Origin: a virus
Virus record (IMG/VR): IMGVR_UViG_3300009172_000076
Coordinates: 1 to 21,714 of that record
Length of the DNA: 21,714 nt
Strand: one strand, 5' to 3'
The notes below the pieces were generated by a model. It made no database searches and had not been told where the DNA came from. It saw only the letters and a program-made list of their open reading frames with translations. Of the stretch, positions 1 to 7,219 are shown piece after piece (position 1 is the first letter of the stretch; each line of letters opens with the position of its first letter). The translations under genes were made by a program, and so were the position numbers.

Positions 1-1
1 T

Positions 2-424
2 GGTATTTACTACAGTGCAGATAACATCTGGATTCTGGGAAGACAACAAGATAAGGTTGGTACAGAGATTAAAGGTTACCGCTTTATAATCAACGTGGAG
101 AAATCTCGTTATGTTAAAGAGAAATCTAAAATCCCCATCACAGTATCGTGGGACGGTGGTATCGCAAAGTATAGCGGTATGCTTGACGTGGCTGTCGCTG
201 GGGGTTATGTTGCTAAGCCTTCTAATGGTTGGTATTGTGCTGTTGATAGGAATACTGGTGAACTTATGCAACCAAAAGTTAGAGAGAAGGATACGATGCA
301 AGAAGAGTTCTGGAAACCAATCTTCGCATCAACCGACCTCGCAGACTTCATCAAATCCCAATACTCAATCGGAAAAGCACAACTAGTTGACATGGAAGAG
401 ATAGTAAATGCAGTCGATGAATGA
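2..424 (+). CDS. uvsX: UvsX RecA-like recombinase, 3' end (partial)
   Basis: C-terminal ~140 residues of the T4-type recombinase that forms presynaptic filaments on ssDNA for recombination-dependent replication and repair. The 5' part lies outside the window; the first full codon is at 2. The stretch IKGYRFIINVEKSRYVKEKS followed by WDGGIAKYSG and KPSNGWY matches, by recall, the T4 UvsX region GYQFVLNVEKSRTVKEKS, FDGGIDPYSG and KPKNGWY. The Walker motifs would lie upstream and cannot be checked. It is followed by a small gene and the gene 41 helicase, the T4 order uvsX-40-41, which supports the assignment. Its stop overlaps the next gene by 17 nt. Confidence 0.93.
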   Translation, partial: GIYYSADNIWILGRQQDKVGTEIKGYRFIINVEKSRYVKEKSKIPITVSWDGGIAKYSGMLDVAVAGGYVAKPSNGWYCAVDRNTGELMQPKVREKDTMQEEFWKPIFASTDLADFIKSQYSIGKAQLVDMEEIVNAVDE

Positions 425-821
425 TATTGAAGACACACTGAGTGAAGATGTTCATTATGAGATTATCCCAGCCGAGAACCCTCACGGGTGGGATATTCGT
501 CTCTTGGAAGAACACCCTGAGACCGTGATAGCATTTGATGTGATAGAACTAGTCGAAGGTAAGGACGAGATTAGTTTTAACTTTACAATTGTTTCTACCC
601 CAGATACAGATTTAACTGTTGAGGACTTGACTTTACAGGAGTACTGTGGTAGAATACTTACTAGTTTACTGCGTGTTGCAGTGACTGATGGTACACTGGT
701 CGCACAAGATACCAAGACTGGTGACATAATGGCAACACAAGAAATGCATGACCAACAGGAGTCAATATATAATGAACATCAATCTGGAACAGACGATTCT
801 GAGGAATCTGCTAACGAATGA
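408..821 (+). CDS. Small acidic protein in the T4 gene-40 position
   Basis: 137 residues, acidic, no membrane segment or motif that I recognise. The ATG at 408 is preferred because GGAAGAG (394-400) stands 7 nt upstream; ATG 417 is an alternative. It sits between uvsX and the helicase gene, where T4 carries gene 40 (a head-vertex initiation/primosome-associated protein), but I see no sequence similarity that would support calling it gp40. The 3' end overlaps the helicase start by about 50 nt, so the three genes are probably one translationally coupled unit. The C-terminal tail (about residues 115-137) is rich in Gln, Ser, Asp and Glu and probably disordered. Confidence 0.75.
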   Translation: MQSMNDIEDTLSEDVHYEIIPAENPHGWDIRLLEEHPETVIAFDVIELVEGKDEISFNFTIVSTPDTDLTVEDLTLQEYCGRILTSLLRVAVTDGTLVAQDTKTGDIMATQEMHDQQESIYNEHQSGTDDSEESANE

Positions 822-2181
822 CCCCTATATGCGGAAGGTCGGTGCGTTTCTATCGCCCGACTACTTCCAAGGCGTATACAAGGGACTCTTCAAGGAAGTA
901 ACCAAGTTTGTTGCAAAGTATAACAAACTACCTTCACTTGAAGCATTCAAGATCGAAATGGATGAGAGTGCCGCCTCGATGGGTGATGAAAACTATCGAG
1001 GTGCGGCAGACTTGCTCCAAGACCTTTTCCAACCCGAACCTGAGAACCTTGAGTGGTTAGTTGAACGTACTGAGAAGTGGTGTCAAGACCGTGCAGTGTT
1101 CAATGCAGTGATGGAGTCTATCTCTATCATTGATGGTAAACACGCAACCCTACAGAAGAACGCAATCCCTGATGTCTTATCCAAGGCACTGGGTGTTACG
1201 TTCGATACTAACATTGGTCACGATTACCTTGCGGATGTCGAAGGTCGTTATGCCTTCTATCACGAACAAGAAGAACGTGTTTCCTTTGACCTTGATATGT
1301 TCAATCAGATTACCAAAGGTGGTCTAACAAACAAATCACTCAACATTGCCCTTGCGGGTACTGGTGTTGGTAAGTCACTCTTCATGTGTCACATGGCTGC
1401 ATCTGCCCTCTCCCAAGGACGGAACGCACTGTACATCACTATGGAAATGGCAGAAGAACGTATTGCAGAACGTATTGATGCGAATCTACTGAACGTAGAT
1501 ATCAGTCAGTTGGAGAATCTATCTAAGGATATGTTCACCGACAAGGTACGTCAAGTTGCGTCCAAGACCCTAGGTAAACTTATCATTAAAGAATACCCGA
1601 CTGGACAGGCAAACACCTCTCACTTCCGTGCGTTACTTAACGAGATGAAGTTGAAGAAGAACTTTGTCCCTGAGATTATCTTTGTTGATTACCTGAACAT
1701 TTGTTCGTCATCTCGTATGAAAGGTATGGGTGGTGCGATTAACTCTTATTCTTATATCAAGAGTATTGCAGAAGAGTTACGTGGACTCGCAGTAGAGTTC
1801 AATGTACCCATCATGTCTGCTACCCAGACTACACGTTCAGGTTACGGTAATGATGATGTTGGTCTAGAGGATACATCCGAGTCGTTCGGTCTACCCGCTA
1901 CCGCTGACCTGATGTTCGCACTCATCACTAATGATGAACTAAATAACCTAGGTAAGATTATGGTTAAACAGTTGAAGAATCGTTACAATGATGCGACTGG
2001 TGCAAACCAGAAGTTCACCATTAAGGTTGACCGTAGTAAGATGCGATTGTCTGATGATGATGACGAAATGATGATTCCCCATGACCCCGATAAGGGTTGG
2101 GATGATAAACCAGTCTTTGATAATACCTCTAGTGGACAGAGAATTAAATCAGAGAACTTTAAAAACTTTAAGATGGGGTAA
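772..2181 (+). CDS. 41: Replicative DNA helicase, gp41/DnaB type
   Basis: Ring helicase of the phage replisome that unwinds the lagging-strand template and works with a primase. Length 469 residues, close to T4 gp41 (475). The N-terminal domain (about 1-150) is helical, as in DnaB; the RecA-like motor follows, with Walker A GTGVGKS at about 196-202 and a Walker B-like IIFVDYLN near residue 300. The start at 772 is chosen over the in-frame ATG at 748 because AGGAG (757-761) lies 10 nt upstream of 772 and the product then begins like other gp41 proteins (short hydrophobic start). No intein or frameshift is visible. Position directly after uvsX agrees with the T4 core order. Confidence 0.95.
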   Translation: MNINLEQTILRNLLTNDPYMRKVGAFLSPDYFQGVYKGLFKEVTKFVAKYNKLPSLEAFKIEMDESAASMGDENYRGAADLLQDLFQPEPENLEWLVERTEKWCQDRAVFNAVMESISIIDGKHATLQKNAIPDVLSKALGVTFDTNIGHDYLADVEGRYAFYHEQEERVSFDLDMFNQITKGGLTNKSLNIALAGTGVGKSLFMCHMAASALSQGRNALYITMEMAEERIAERIDANLLNVDISQLENLSKDMFTDKVRQVASKTLGKLIIKEYPTGQANTSHFRALLNEMKLKKNFVPEIIFVDYLNICSSSRMKGMGGAINSYSYIKSIAEELRGLAVEFNVPIMSATQTTRSGYGNDDVGLEDTSESFGLPATADLMFALITNDELNNLGKIMVKQLKNRYNDATGANQKFTIKVDRSKMRLSDDDDEMMIPHDPDKGWDDKPVFDNTSSGQRIKSENFKNFKMG

Positions 2182-2184
2182 AAG

Positions 2185-2436
2185 ATGGATATTCAATATG
2201 GTTGGCCCCTATTCACCTTGTTCTTAATGTTCGTTTCTTTTTGGTACGGAAAGGTGGTAGGGTTCGGAGATGGTCAAGACGAGGGGTTCACGTATGGGTG
2301 TGAACAGGGTGCACAAGCAACCGCAAAGGTTCTCATAAAATATATGAGAGCCGAACATGATTTAGTAATTGATGACGCAACCGAATTAGCGATAATAAAT
2401 AATATTAATATAGAGGAAATTGAATATGATGATTAA
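2185..2436 (+). CDS. Small membrane-anchored protein
   Basis: 83 residues. Residues about 7-22 (PLFTLFLMFVSFWYGKVV) form one N-terminal membrane segment, followed by a Gly-rich turn and a soluble acidic tail. No known family recognised. It begins 3 nt after the helicase stop and its end overlaps the dsbA-like gene by 11 nt, so it is co-transcribed with both. The topology (short N-terminal anchor, C-terminal domain of ~55 residues) would suit tethering something to the inner membrane, but this is only a guess. Confidence 0.72.
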   Translation: MDIQYGWPLFTLFLMFVSFWYGKVVGFGDGQDEGFTYGCEQGAQATAKVLIKYMRAEHDLVIDDATELAIINNINIEEIEYDD

Positions 2437-2689
2437 CAAACTATCCCCGCAAGACCAAAAGAAAGTCGTTGGTGCAATCAAAGAGTTGTCTGATAGCATG
2501 ACTCGTATCGATGCAGAGAAAGACTTAATTAAGGACATCGTACAGGTGACCTTCGAGAACCACGAGATTGATAAGAAGCACATCCGCAAACTGGCATCAA
2601 TCTACCATAAAGCAAATATGGATGAAGTGCGAACTGAGTTTGATGACCTAGAGTCATTGTACGAAACATTATTTAGTACGGGGAAGTAG
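2426..2689 (+). CDS. dsbA: DsbA-like dsDNA-binding protein
   Basis: 87 residues, near the 89 of T4 DsbA, a small dsDNA-binding protein linked to late transcription. The segments LIKDI, LASIYHKANMDEV and LESLYETLF align with T4 DsbA (LIKDI, LLALYHKDNRDVF, VELYDTVF, from memory). The protein is all-helical in appearance with charged helices. The start at ATG 2426 is preferred over 2429 and the TTG at 2420 because GAGG (2413-2416) is 9 nt upstream. It overlaps the small membrane gene and is followed 1 nt later by thyX. Confidence 0.8.
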   Translation: MMINKLSPQDQKKVVGAIKELSDSMTRIDAEKDLIKDIVQVTFENHEIDKKHIRKLASIYHKANMDEVRTEFDDLESLYETLFSTGK

Positions 2690-2690
2690 T

Positions 2691-3347
2691 ATGAGTCAGG
2701 TAAGTCTAATAGCACTGAGTAGTCCGTCTGCGATTACTGATTGTCACACCGCTGGCGAACTCGTGGCATATACGGCAAGGGTCAGTAATCCAGCTAACCA
2801 GTCTAACAAGAAGACCGCACCCAAACTACTGAGTTACCTGATGAAAGAGAATCATTGGTCACCCTTTGAGATGGTGCATATGACTATGGAAATCAAAACG
2901 ACTCGTGATATTGCACGACAGATTCTACGTCACCGCTCGTTCTCATTCCAAGAGTTTTCTCAACGGTATGCGGTAAGTGAGAACATCGATGTAGTACGTG
3001 AAGCACGTCTACAGGACGAGACAAACCGTCAGAACTCGGTTGTAACGGATGACCAACACATTAAGAGTGAATGGGGTCGTGCACAGGCAAGAGTCCGTAA
3101 CTTCGCGAAGAAAGAGTATAAGGACGCACTCAAGATGGGTATCGCAAAGGAACAGGCACGTGCGTTGTTACCCGAAGGTTTGACCGAGACAACCTTGTAT
3201 ATGGCAGGTAGTCTACGTAGTTGGATTCACTACTGTGACCTGAGACGTGCGAACGGTACGCAGAAGGAACATATGATTGTTGCGGAACAGTGTTGGGATA
3301 TTATCGGCACACACTTCCCCGACATAATAAGTGTATACAATGACTGA
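2691..3347 (+). CDS. thyX: Flavin-dependent thymidylate synthase ThyX
   Basis: Makes dTMP from dUMP with FAD, NADPH and methylene-tetrahydrofolate, supplying thymidine for phage DNA. 218 residues, a normal ThyX length. The ThyX signature RHRx7S is present at residues 80-90 (RHRSFSFQEFS), followed by Q91, R92 and Y93, and the C-terminal substrate-binding region LRSWIHYCDLR (near residue 180) is also characteristic. It sits 1 nt after the dsbA-like gene and overlaps the next gene by 8 nt. ThyX is common in marine phages as a replacement for ThyA. Confidence 0.95.
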   Translation: MSQVSLIALSSPSAITDCHTAGELVAYTARVSNPANQSNKKTAPKLLSYLMKENHWSPFEMVHMTMEIKTTRDIARQILRHRSFSFQEFSQRYAVSENIDVVREARLQDETNRQNSVVTDDQHIKSEWGRAQARVRNFAKKEYKDALKMGIAKEQARALLPEGLTETTLYMAGSLRSWIHYCDLRRANGTQKEHMIVAEQCWDIIGTHFPDIISVYND

Positions 3348-4005
3348 GATAGTTATCAGGAACGAGGGTCTACTACAGACCCTCAATGATACTGTAGAGA
3401 TGTTCCTAGAACATAGGGAACTTATGACAGAACTGTCGGACAATCTACAACATGACGTTCCTGTCGAGGAATGGGAGAACTTCTGTAAAGAAGATTACCT
3501 ACACGAGATGATTGCTACAGGTGTAGATCATGCGGGGTTTCCTGAGACTGGTTACGGTTTTCAGGTCGCACAAGGTGTTAGACAAAGACCTGATGTGTTC
3601 ACACCACTTAAACATTGGACAAAGAATGAACTCCCCATGATGTTTGGTGCGAGGTCTAACTCATTGACATCCTACTATCCACCCAATGGATTTGTGGGGT
3701 GGCATACCAACTGGAACGCATCCGCATACCAAATCATCATAACGTGGAGTGAGAATGGTGATGGCTACTTCTCTTATTATGATAAAGAGACTGATACTAT
3801 CATCACTGAACAAGACGTTAAAGGGTGGCAAGCACGATGGTATAGGTTTGGTCGTTATGATGAACCGCAACATCACTGTTGGCATACCGCATGGACAAAC
3901 TCCCCACGATTCACACTCGCATTTAAGTTTCCCTATAATAACGTTAACGAAGATTCGGCATTACTGGCATTAAAAGATTTCGTAGAAGAGTTGGAAACCA
4001 CTTGA
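3340..4005 (+). CDS. 2OG-Fe(II) oxygenase-like double-stranded beta-helix protein
   Basis: 221 residues. The C-terminal half looks like an Fe(II)/2-oxoglutarate oxygenase fold: GWHTNW with H122 and N124, a second histidine H182 in CWHTAW, and R190 in SPRFTLAF, where the 2OG-binding arginine is usually found. The first motif is HxN, not the usual HxD/E, so metal binding may be weaker or the protein inactive. The N-terminal ~90 residues are helical and unassigned. ATG 3340 overlaps the thyX stop, which makes the upstream GTG 3331 less likely. The substrate is unknown; related phage proteins are mostly annotated as hypothetical. Its stop codon overlaps the -35 box of the next promoter. Confidence 0.7.
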   Translation: MTEIVIRNEGLLQTLNDTVEMFLEHRELMTELSDNLQHDVPVEEWENFCKEDYLHEMIATGVDHAGFPETGYGFQVAQGVRQRPDVFTPLKHWTKNELPMMFGARSNSLTSYYPPNGFVGWHTNWNASAYQIIITWSENGDGYFSYYDKETDTIITEQDVKGWQARWYRFGRYDEPQHHCWHTAWTNSPRFTLAFKFPYNNVNEDSALLALKDFVEELETT

Positions 4006-4030
4006 CAATGGTCAGACCTTCTGTTATAAT
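4002..4030 (+). promoter_or_regulatory. Sigma70-type promoter upstream of the DUF3310 gene
   Basis: TTGACA (4002-4007), 17-nt spacer, TATAAT (4025-4030), both boxes perfect. The -35 overlaps the stop of the upstream gene. A 30-nt leader ends in GAGAGAGATA just before ATG 4061. It most likely drives the DUF3310-ketosynthase-desaturase unit early in infection by host RNA polymerase. Confidence 0.88.
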
Positions 4031-4060
4031 TACCTAAATACAATTAAACTGAGAGAGATA

Positions 4061-4339
4061 ATGAAACCACAAATTGATTACAAATATAGTGAACACCACG
4101 CAATTAAGGAATTAACCGATTACATTGATGGGACATATGGTGAACACTACTCGAAGAATAAGTTTCAGGCGACTGAGTTTATTATTGACGGTGGCCACGG
4201 TGATGGTTTCTGTATCGGAAACATCATGAAGTATGCACAACGTTACGGTAATAAGAACGGTTATAACCGCATAGATATAATGAAGGTATTACATTATGCC
4301 ATCATCCAACTCCACGTACACGACCACGAGAATCGATAA
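4061..4339 (+). CDS. DUF3310 protein
   Basis: 92 residues. The C-terminal half, with FCIGNIMKYAQRYGNKNG and a following basic/aromatic helix (RIDIMKVLHYAIIQL), matches the DUF3310 signature found in many phages (F-x-G-N-x-x-KY-x-x-R ... K-x-G ... D-x-x-K). The function of the family is not established; it often lies among nucleotide-metabolism genes. First gene behind a perfect sigma70 promoter; the purine-rich GAGAGAGA at 4051-4058 is the ribosome-binding region. Confidence 0.8.
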   Translation: MKPQIDYKYSEHHAIKELTDYIDGTYGEHYSKNKFQATEFIIDGGHGDGFCIGNIMKYAQRYGNKNGYNRIDIMKVLHYAIIQLHVHDHENR

Positions 4340-4341
4340 TT

Positions 4342-4431
4342 ATGAGTGATTTATTATTTTATATTAAGTGGGGAATAATCGGGTTTGTAATCGGTTGGCC
4401 CATTGGTTACGCAATAGGAACATTTATCTAA
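4342..4431 (+). CDS. 29-residue single-span membrane peptide
   Basis: ATG 4342 to TAA 4431 encodes 29 residues beginning MSDLLFYIKWGIIGF, almost wholly one transmembrane helix (residues about 10-28) with small-residue GxxxG-like spacing (GFVIGWPIG). It starts 2 nt after the DUF3310 stop and its stop overlaps the ketosynthase ATG (TAATG), a classic coupling arrangement, which is the main evidence that it is translated. AGGAA (4416-4420) within it serves the next gene. It could be a membrane tether or regulator for the lipid enzymes that follow. Confidence 0.6.
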   Translation: MSDLLFYIKWGIIGFVIGWPIGYAIGTFI

Positions 4432-5594
4432 TGAAAGATCGAATAGTAATTACTGGTGTTGGTTTGGTGGACACACTCGGAACATATCCAATGGAGTGTT
4501 TTGAGAACATGATCAGTGATCACTATGAACACCCAGTTGATTTTAAGACAGATATAGAGTCTCTCAAAGGATTGGTGTGTTTCAAGTCACGTGATGTGAA
4601 CTATACGATTCCAGCTGGTATTCGTAAACCAGTCTTCGGTTCTCTATCAACAGCATCTAAAAACGCTCTTCATGTTGTACAACAGGCAATGGGAGATATC
4701 GACAGTACCGATGTCGCGGTTGTATTCAGTTCGATTGCAGGAAAGGAAGGTATTAGGAATACAGACTTCTGTAATAAGATGGAGGGTGGTAAACGACTAT
4801 CCCCCCGAACTGCTGTACAGTATCTGAGGGACTTCTCCGCAGGGGTAATCAGTCAGACATTCGACTTCCGTGGTGCGTGTGTCAGTATGGATGCCGCTTG
4901 TGCGACTGGACTGTACTCTATTGATTATGCAATACACCTACTGGACACACATAGGTTTGTTATTGTTGGTGGGACAGATAATCCTGCTATGGATGATAAT
5001 ATGTTCATCTTCAGTCAGTTGGGTGCGCTTGGCACTGCGTCAAAACCCTTTGATAAGAAACGTGATGGGTTCGTCATGGGCGAAGGTGCGGGTGCCTTGT
5101 TATTAGAGAAAGAGTCTGAAGCACGGTTACGTGGTGCGAACATCATTGGGTACATTAACACCGTGTCTCACCATTCAGATGGTGCACTTGGTACACCTAC
5201 TGCACCAGACCCAAACAGTACGGGATCAATTGCGTCTATGACATCTGTCACCCAGAATATAGTTGGAGATGTTGCCTTTGTTAACGCACATGGTACATCA
5301 ACACCAATGGGAGATGACCTAGAGTACAATGCGATTCAGGAAGTCTTACCCAAAGTTCCGGTGATTAGTTTCAAGTCAAAGATTGGACACTCTCTTGCGG
5401 CCAGTGGTATCAATGAAACAATCTATAGTCTGTTGTGTCTCTATAACGGGGTTATACCGAAGAACTTTAATATAGATGAGTGTGACCATGAGTTTGTTTA
5501 TAAATACAAGCATCGATTGACAAGTAAAATTGCTGTGAAGAACTCGTTCGCATTTAGTGGAAGGTCTTCGTCACTGGTTCTGGAGGTAGAATGA
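4431..5594 (+). CDS. Beta-ketoacyl-ACP synthase (KAS I/II, FabF-like)
   Basis: Thiolase-fold enzyme that condenses acyl groups with malonyl-ACP in fatty-acid elongation. 387 residues, slightly shorter than bacterial FabF (~410). The N-terminus RIVITGVGLV is typical. The catalytic triad is complete: Cys157 in DAACATG, His287 in VNAHGTSTP, His320 in KSKIGHS. The usual C-terminal GFGG loop reads AFSG (about 374-377), a change in a loop near the active site that may affect acyl choice. Start 4431 overlaps the upstream membrane-peptide stop; an in-frame extension from 4368 is rejected because it reads through that gene. The 3' end overlaps the desaturase by 4 nt. A phage-borne KAS is uncommon. It might instead act on a polyketide-like substrate. 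Confidence 0.9.
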   Translation: MKDRIVITGVGLVDTLGTYPMECFENMISDHYEHPVDFKTDIESLKGLVCFKSRDVNYTIPAGIRKPVFGSLSTASKNALHVVQQAMGDIDSTDVAVVFSSIAGKEGIRNTDFCNKMEGGKRLSPRTAVQYLRDFSAGVISQTFDFRGACVSMDAACATGLYSIDYAIHLLDTHRFVIVGGTDNPAMDDNMFIFSQLGALGTASKPFDKKRDGFVMGEGAGALLLEKESEARLRGANIIGYINTVSHHSDGALGTPTAPDPNSTGSIASMTSVTQNIVGDVAFVNAHGTSTPMGDDLEYNAIQEVLPKVPVISFKSKIGHSLAASGINETIYSLLCLYNGVIPKNFNIDECDHEFVYKYKHRLTSKIAVKNSFAFSGRSSSLVLEVE

Positions 5595-6304
5595 TAACTG
5601 AATATCTAGGTAAAAACAGTGGGTACGTACATACAATATTTTATATAACGTGTGTACTCTTTACTGTGTTGTGGGTGCCGACATTATCAGTTGTCGAGTT
5701 CTTAGTCTGGTTTGTCGGTGCTCATACTTTTGTCGGATATCTAGTCTCTGCTTTCCAACATCGATACTGTGCACATAAGAGTTGGCAACCGTCAAGGTTC
5801 GTTGAAGTTCTCAGTGTTTTCCTGTGTGCCGGATTCGTGTTGATACCGAATATGGGATGGGCATCTGTCCACAAAAATCACCACAGATACACCGATACCG
5901 AGAAAGACCCACATGGTAATGTGCATAGTGTCTGGGATAACTTCATGGCATTCAACATTGCCCCCTCAAAACATGGTTGGCCTCGATGGATGTTCCGTGA
6001 CCTACTGTACCTTTACCAATTAAAATACTATTGGGAAATTGCGATCCTCTTTGGGGCATTGATGTTTGTGATTGGTATTGGTGAACTATGGTTATCGACT
6101 ATTGCTGTTGCATACATCTTCCAAGTCACTCTCAATATTGTAGGTCACCCAAATAGAAGTCCTGCTAATAGACCGTGGTTGGGACTATTATACAGTGGTG
6201 AACTATACCACAAGAACCACCATGATAACCCCAGCCTATCTAGGTTTGGTTTGATCGATGTTCCATACCTTTTATTCATAAAGTTCTTAGATACCAAGAA
6301 ATAA
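5591..6304 (+). CDS. Membrane fatty-acid desaturase (acyl-CoA/acyl-lipid delta-9 type)
   Basis: Introduces a double bond into fatty acyl chains using a di-iron centre. 237 residues with about four membrane helices. The three histidine boxes are present: HRYCAH (57-62), HKNHH (94-98) and HKNHH (207-211), together with the NIVGH extra ligand region. Short forms like this occur in bacteria and marine phages. ATG 5591 follows GGAGG (5582-5586) and overlaps the ketosynthase stop, so the two enzymes are translated together. An electron donor (ferredoxin or cytochrome b5) is not encoded nearby and would come from the host. Confidence 0.92.
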   Translation: MITEYLGKNSGYVHTIFYITCVLFTVLWVPTLSVVEFLVWFVGAHTFVGYLVSAFQHRYCAHKSWQPSRFVEVLSVFLCAGFVLIPNMGWASVHKNHHRYTDTEKDPHGNVHSVWDNFMAFNIAPSKHGWPRWMFRDLLYLYQLKYYWEIAILFGALMFVIGIGELWLSTIAVAYIFQVTLNIVGHPNRSPANRPWLGLLYSGELYHKNHHDNPSLSRFGLIDVPYLLFIKFLDTKK

Positions 6305-6307
6305 CGC

Positions 6308-6336
6308 TTGACAAGTGATGCATAATCTGATATAAT
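6308..6336 (+). promoter_or_regulatory. Sigma70-type promoter, leader family B
   Basis: TTGACA (6308-6313), 17-nt spacer, TATAAT (6331-6336). The -35 sits in AATAACGCTTGACA, shared with the promoter at 14014. From the -10 onward, 26 nt (6331-6356) are identical to 17780-17805, so promoter and 5' leader belong to a repeated module. Confidence 0.9.
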
Positions 6337-6367
6337 ACTTGTATTGATAATGAGAAGAGAGTTTGTT

Positions 6368-6532
6368 ATGGTGTATTTAATAGTTGGTGGTTTGATGATG
6401 ATGTTTGGTGTTGGTGGAATGGAGACTAACATGGATGCCTCGTTCCCTTCGTTCGAGTTTTTTGTTGCTTTGCTTGGTGTTCCTGTAGCGTTACACGGTG
6501 CAATAAAACTTAATATGGAGGAGGACGTATGA
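6368..6532 (+). CDS. Small hydrophobic membrane protein
   Basis: 54 residues with two likely membrane segments (about 2-17, VYLIVGGLMMMFGVGG, and 29-46). ATG 6368 is chosen over in-frame ATG 6350 and TTG 6344 because the leader family places the start right after GAGAAGAGAG, as in the other copies; the upstream codons lie in the leader. The end (GTATGA) overlaps the next gene's ATG by 4 nt. No family recognised. A holin-like role is possible by size and topology only, and an early-type promoter argues against it. Confidence 0.68.
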   Translation: MVYLIVGGLMMMFGVGGMETNMDASFPSFEFFVALLGVPVALHGAIKLNMEEDV

Positions 6533-6741
6533 GCAAGATGGGAACGTTTGTTTTACAAGTACAAGAGGTCGTTGAGAACAACGCCTTTCAAAGTTTTGAT
6601 GTCGTAACGGATGCACTGGCAATGGAGTTTGCTGATACAGAACTGTTCGATTTCGCAAAAGAGATCGCTTATCAACAGTACGAAGAGATTCGTTCAGATA
6701 TGGAGTCTTATAGTGAAAACCAAAACAACCAAGAAAGGTAG
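6529..6741 (+). CDS. Small acidic soluble protein
   Basis: 70 residues, rich in Glu/Asp/Phe, predicted all-helical, no recognised domain. The start overlaps the previous stop (ATGA) and has a strong GGAGGAGG ribosome-binding site just upstream. Its last 29 nt overlap a GTG-started gene in another frame. Regulated as the second gene of the 6308 promoter unit. Confidence 0.75.
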   Translation: MSKMGTFVLQVQEVVENNAFQSFDVVTDALAMEFADTELFDFAKEIAYQQYEEIRSDMESYSENQNNQER

Positions 6742-6862
6742 TAATAAGAACCCTGTAGCAAAGAACATGGAGAAGTTCAATCGACCTGTTACCCACGTTG
6801 ATAAGAAGAAAGCATCTAAGATCAAGGGTCTCGATGTAGACAAAGTGTGGTTTGACGATTAA
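6713..6862 (+). CDS. Small very basic protein (GTG start)
   Basis: 49 residues starting KTKTTKKGSNKNPVAKNM and continuing with KFNRP, DKKKASK; strongly Lys-rich. GTG 6713 is supported by GGAG (6702-6705), 7 nt upstream, inside the preceding gene; the longer reading from 6611 is not. The NPVAK-x-M-x-KFN-x-x-x-(T/V)-H-x-DKKK pattern resembles a group of tiny basic proteins I associate with marine T4-like phages, function unknown. Nucleic-acid binding is plausible from charge alone. A terminator follows 9 nt after the stop. Confidence 0.68.
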   Translation: MKTKTTKKGSNKNPVAKNMEKFNRPVTHVDKKKASKIKGLDVDKVWFDD

Positions 6863-6870
6863 TCCCCTCT

Positions 6871-6897
6871 AAATCGACTACTCAGTCGATTTTTTTT
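6871..6897 (+). terminator. Rho-independent terminator
   Basis: Perfect 9-bp inverted repeat AAATCGACT (6871-6879) / AGTCGATTT (6884-6892) with a 4-nt loop, running into eight T residues (6890-6897). It closes the promoter-6308 unit and isolates the late operon that starts 31 nt further on. Confidence 0.88.
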
Positions 6898-6927
6898 AAT
6901 AAAATTTACGTTTAAAACTTCAACTTG

Positions 6928-6935
6928 TATAAATA
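6928..6935 (+). promoter_or_regulatory. T4-type late promoter driving the curli/cyclase operon
   Basis: TATAAATA, the exact T4 late -10 consensus, in an AT-rich intergenic gap directly behind a terminator and with no convincing -35. In T4, transcription starts about 6 nt past this box, which here is at or within a base or two of ATG 6941, so the first gene would have almost no leader. It is the only promoter seen in the gap ahead of the gene block 6941-13233. Confidence 0.85.
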
Positions 6936-6940
6936 ACAAC

Positions 6941-7219
6941 ATGGATATACTAACCCTCATTTCAGAATTGGGGTTTCCTATTGCATCTGCCTTAATAGGT
7001 GGTTTCTTTATGTTTCTGACACTAAAGTATATTATGGATGGTGTGATAGGTCAGGTGAAATCCCTCAAAGGTATCGTAGGTAGCCTTGATAATCGTGTCA
7101 AAACTATGAATCATGATATGATTCGTATGGATACTACCATGTGTGTTGTTCTGGGAATAAGACCAGACCTCAATCGTATTAGTCGTGCAGACGGTAAGAA
7201 CGATGCGAGGAGAGATTAA
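6941..7219 (+). CDS. Membrane protein, GFPI family (paralogue of 7695)
   Basis: 92 residues. One N-terminal membrane segment (about 10-32, GFPIASALIGGFFMFLTLKYIM) followed by a helical, likely coiled-coil domain (KSLKGIVGSLDNRVKTMNHDMIRMD) and a charged tail. The N-terminal pattern MD-x8-GFPI-x-x-A is shared with the protein at 7695, so the two are paralogues and the ATG at 6941 is the natural start despite the very close late promoter. I recall similar proteins in marine T4-like phages without known function. Size and topology are compatible with a holin, but the long coiled-coil tail is not typical. Confidence 0.78.
   Translation: MDILTLISELGFPIASALIGGFFMFLTLKYIMDGVIGQVKSLKGIVGSLDNRVKTMNHDMIRMDTTMCVVLGIRPDLNRISRADGKNDARRD

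Noticed and set aside
85-90. TATAAT inside the uvsX end
   Set aside because: No -35 at 16-18 nt; the TTGGTA at 57-62 is 22 nt away. Likely codon chance.
2394-2401. AATAAATA near the end of the 2185 gene as a late promoter for dsbA
   Set aside because: It differs from the T4 consensus in the first base and lies in an AT-rich coding end; evidence is too thin.
5499-5506. TATAAATA inside the ketosynthase gene
   Set aside because: It arises from Tyr-Lys-Tyr codons within a conserved gene, 85 nt ahead of the desaturase. A late promoter here cannot be excluded, but the desaturase is already coupled to the ketosynthase from promoter 4002.
6368-6532. Calling the 54-residue membrane protein a holin
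   Set aside because: Topology fits but the promoter is of the early sigma70 type and no lysis gene is adjacent.
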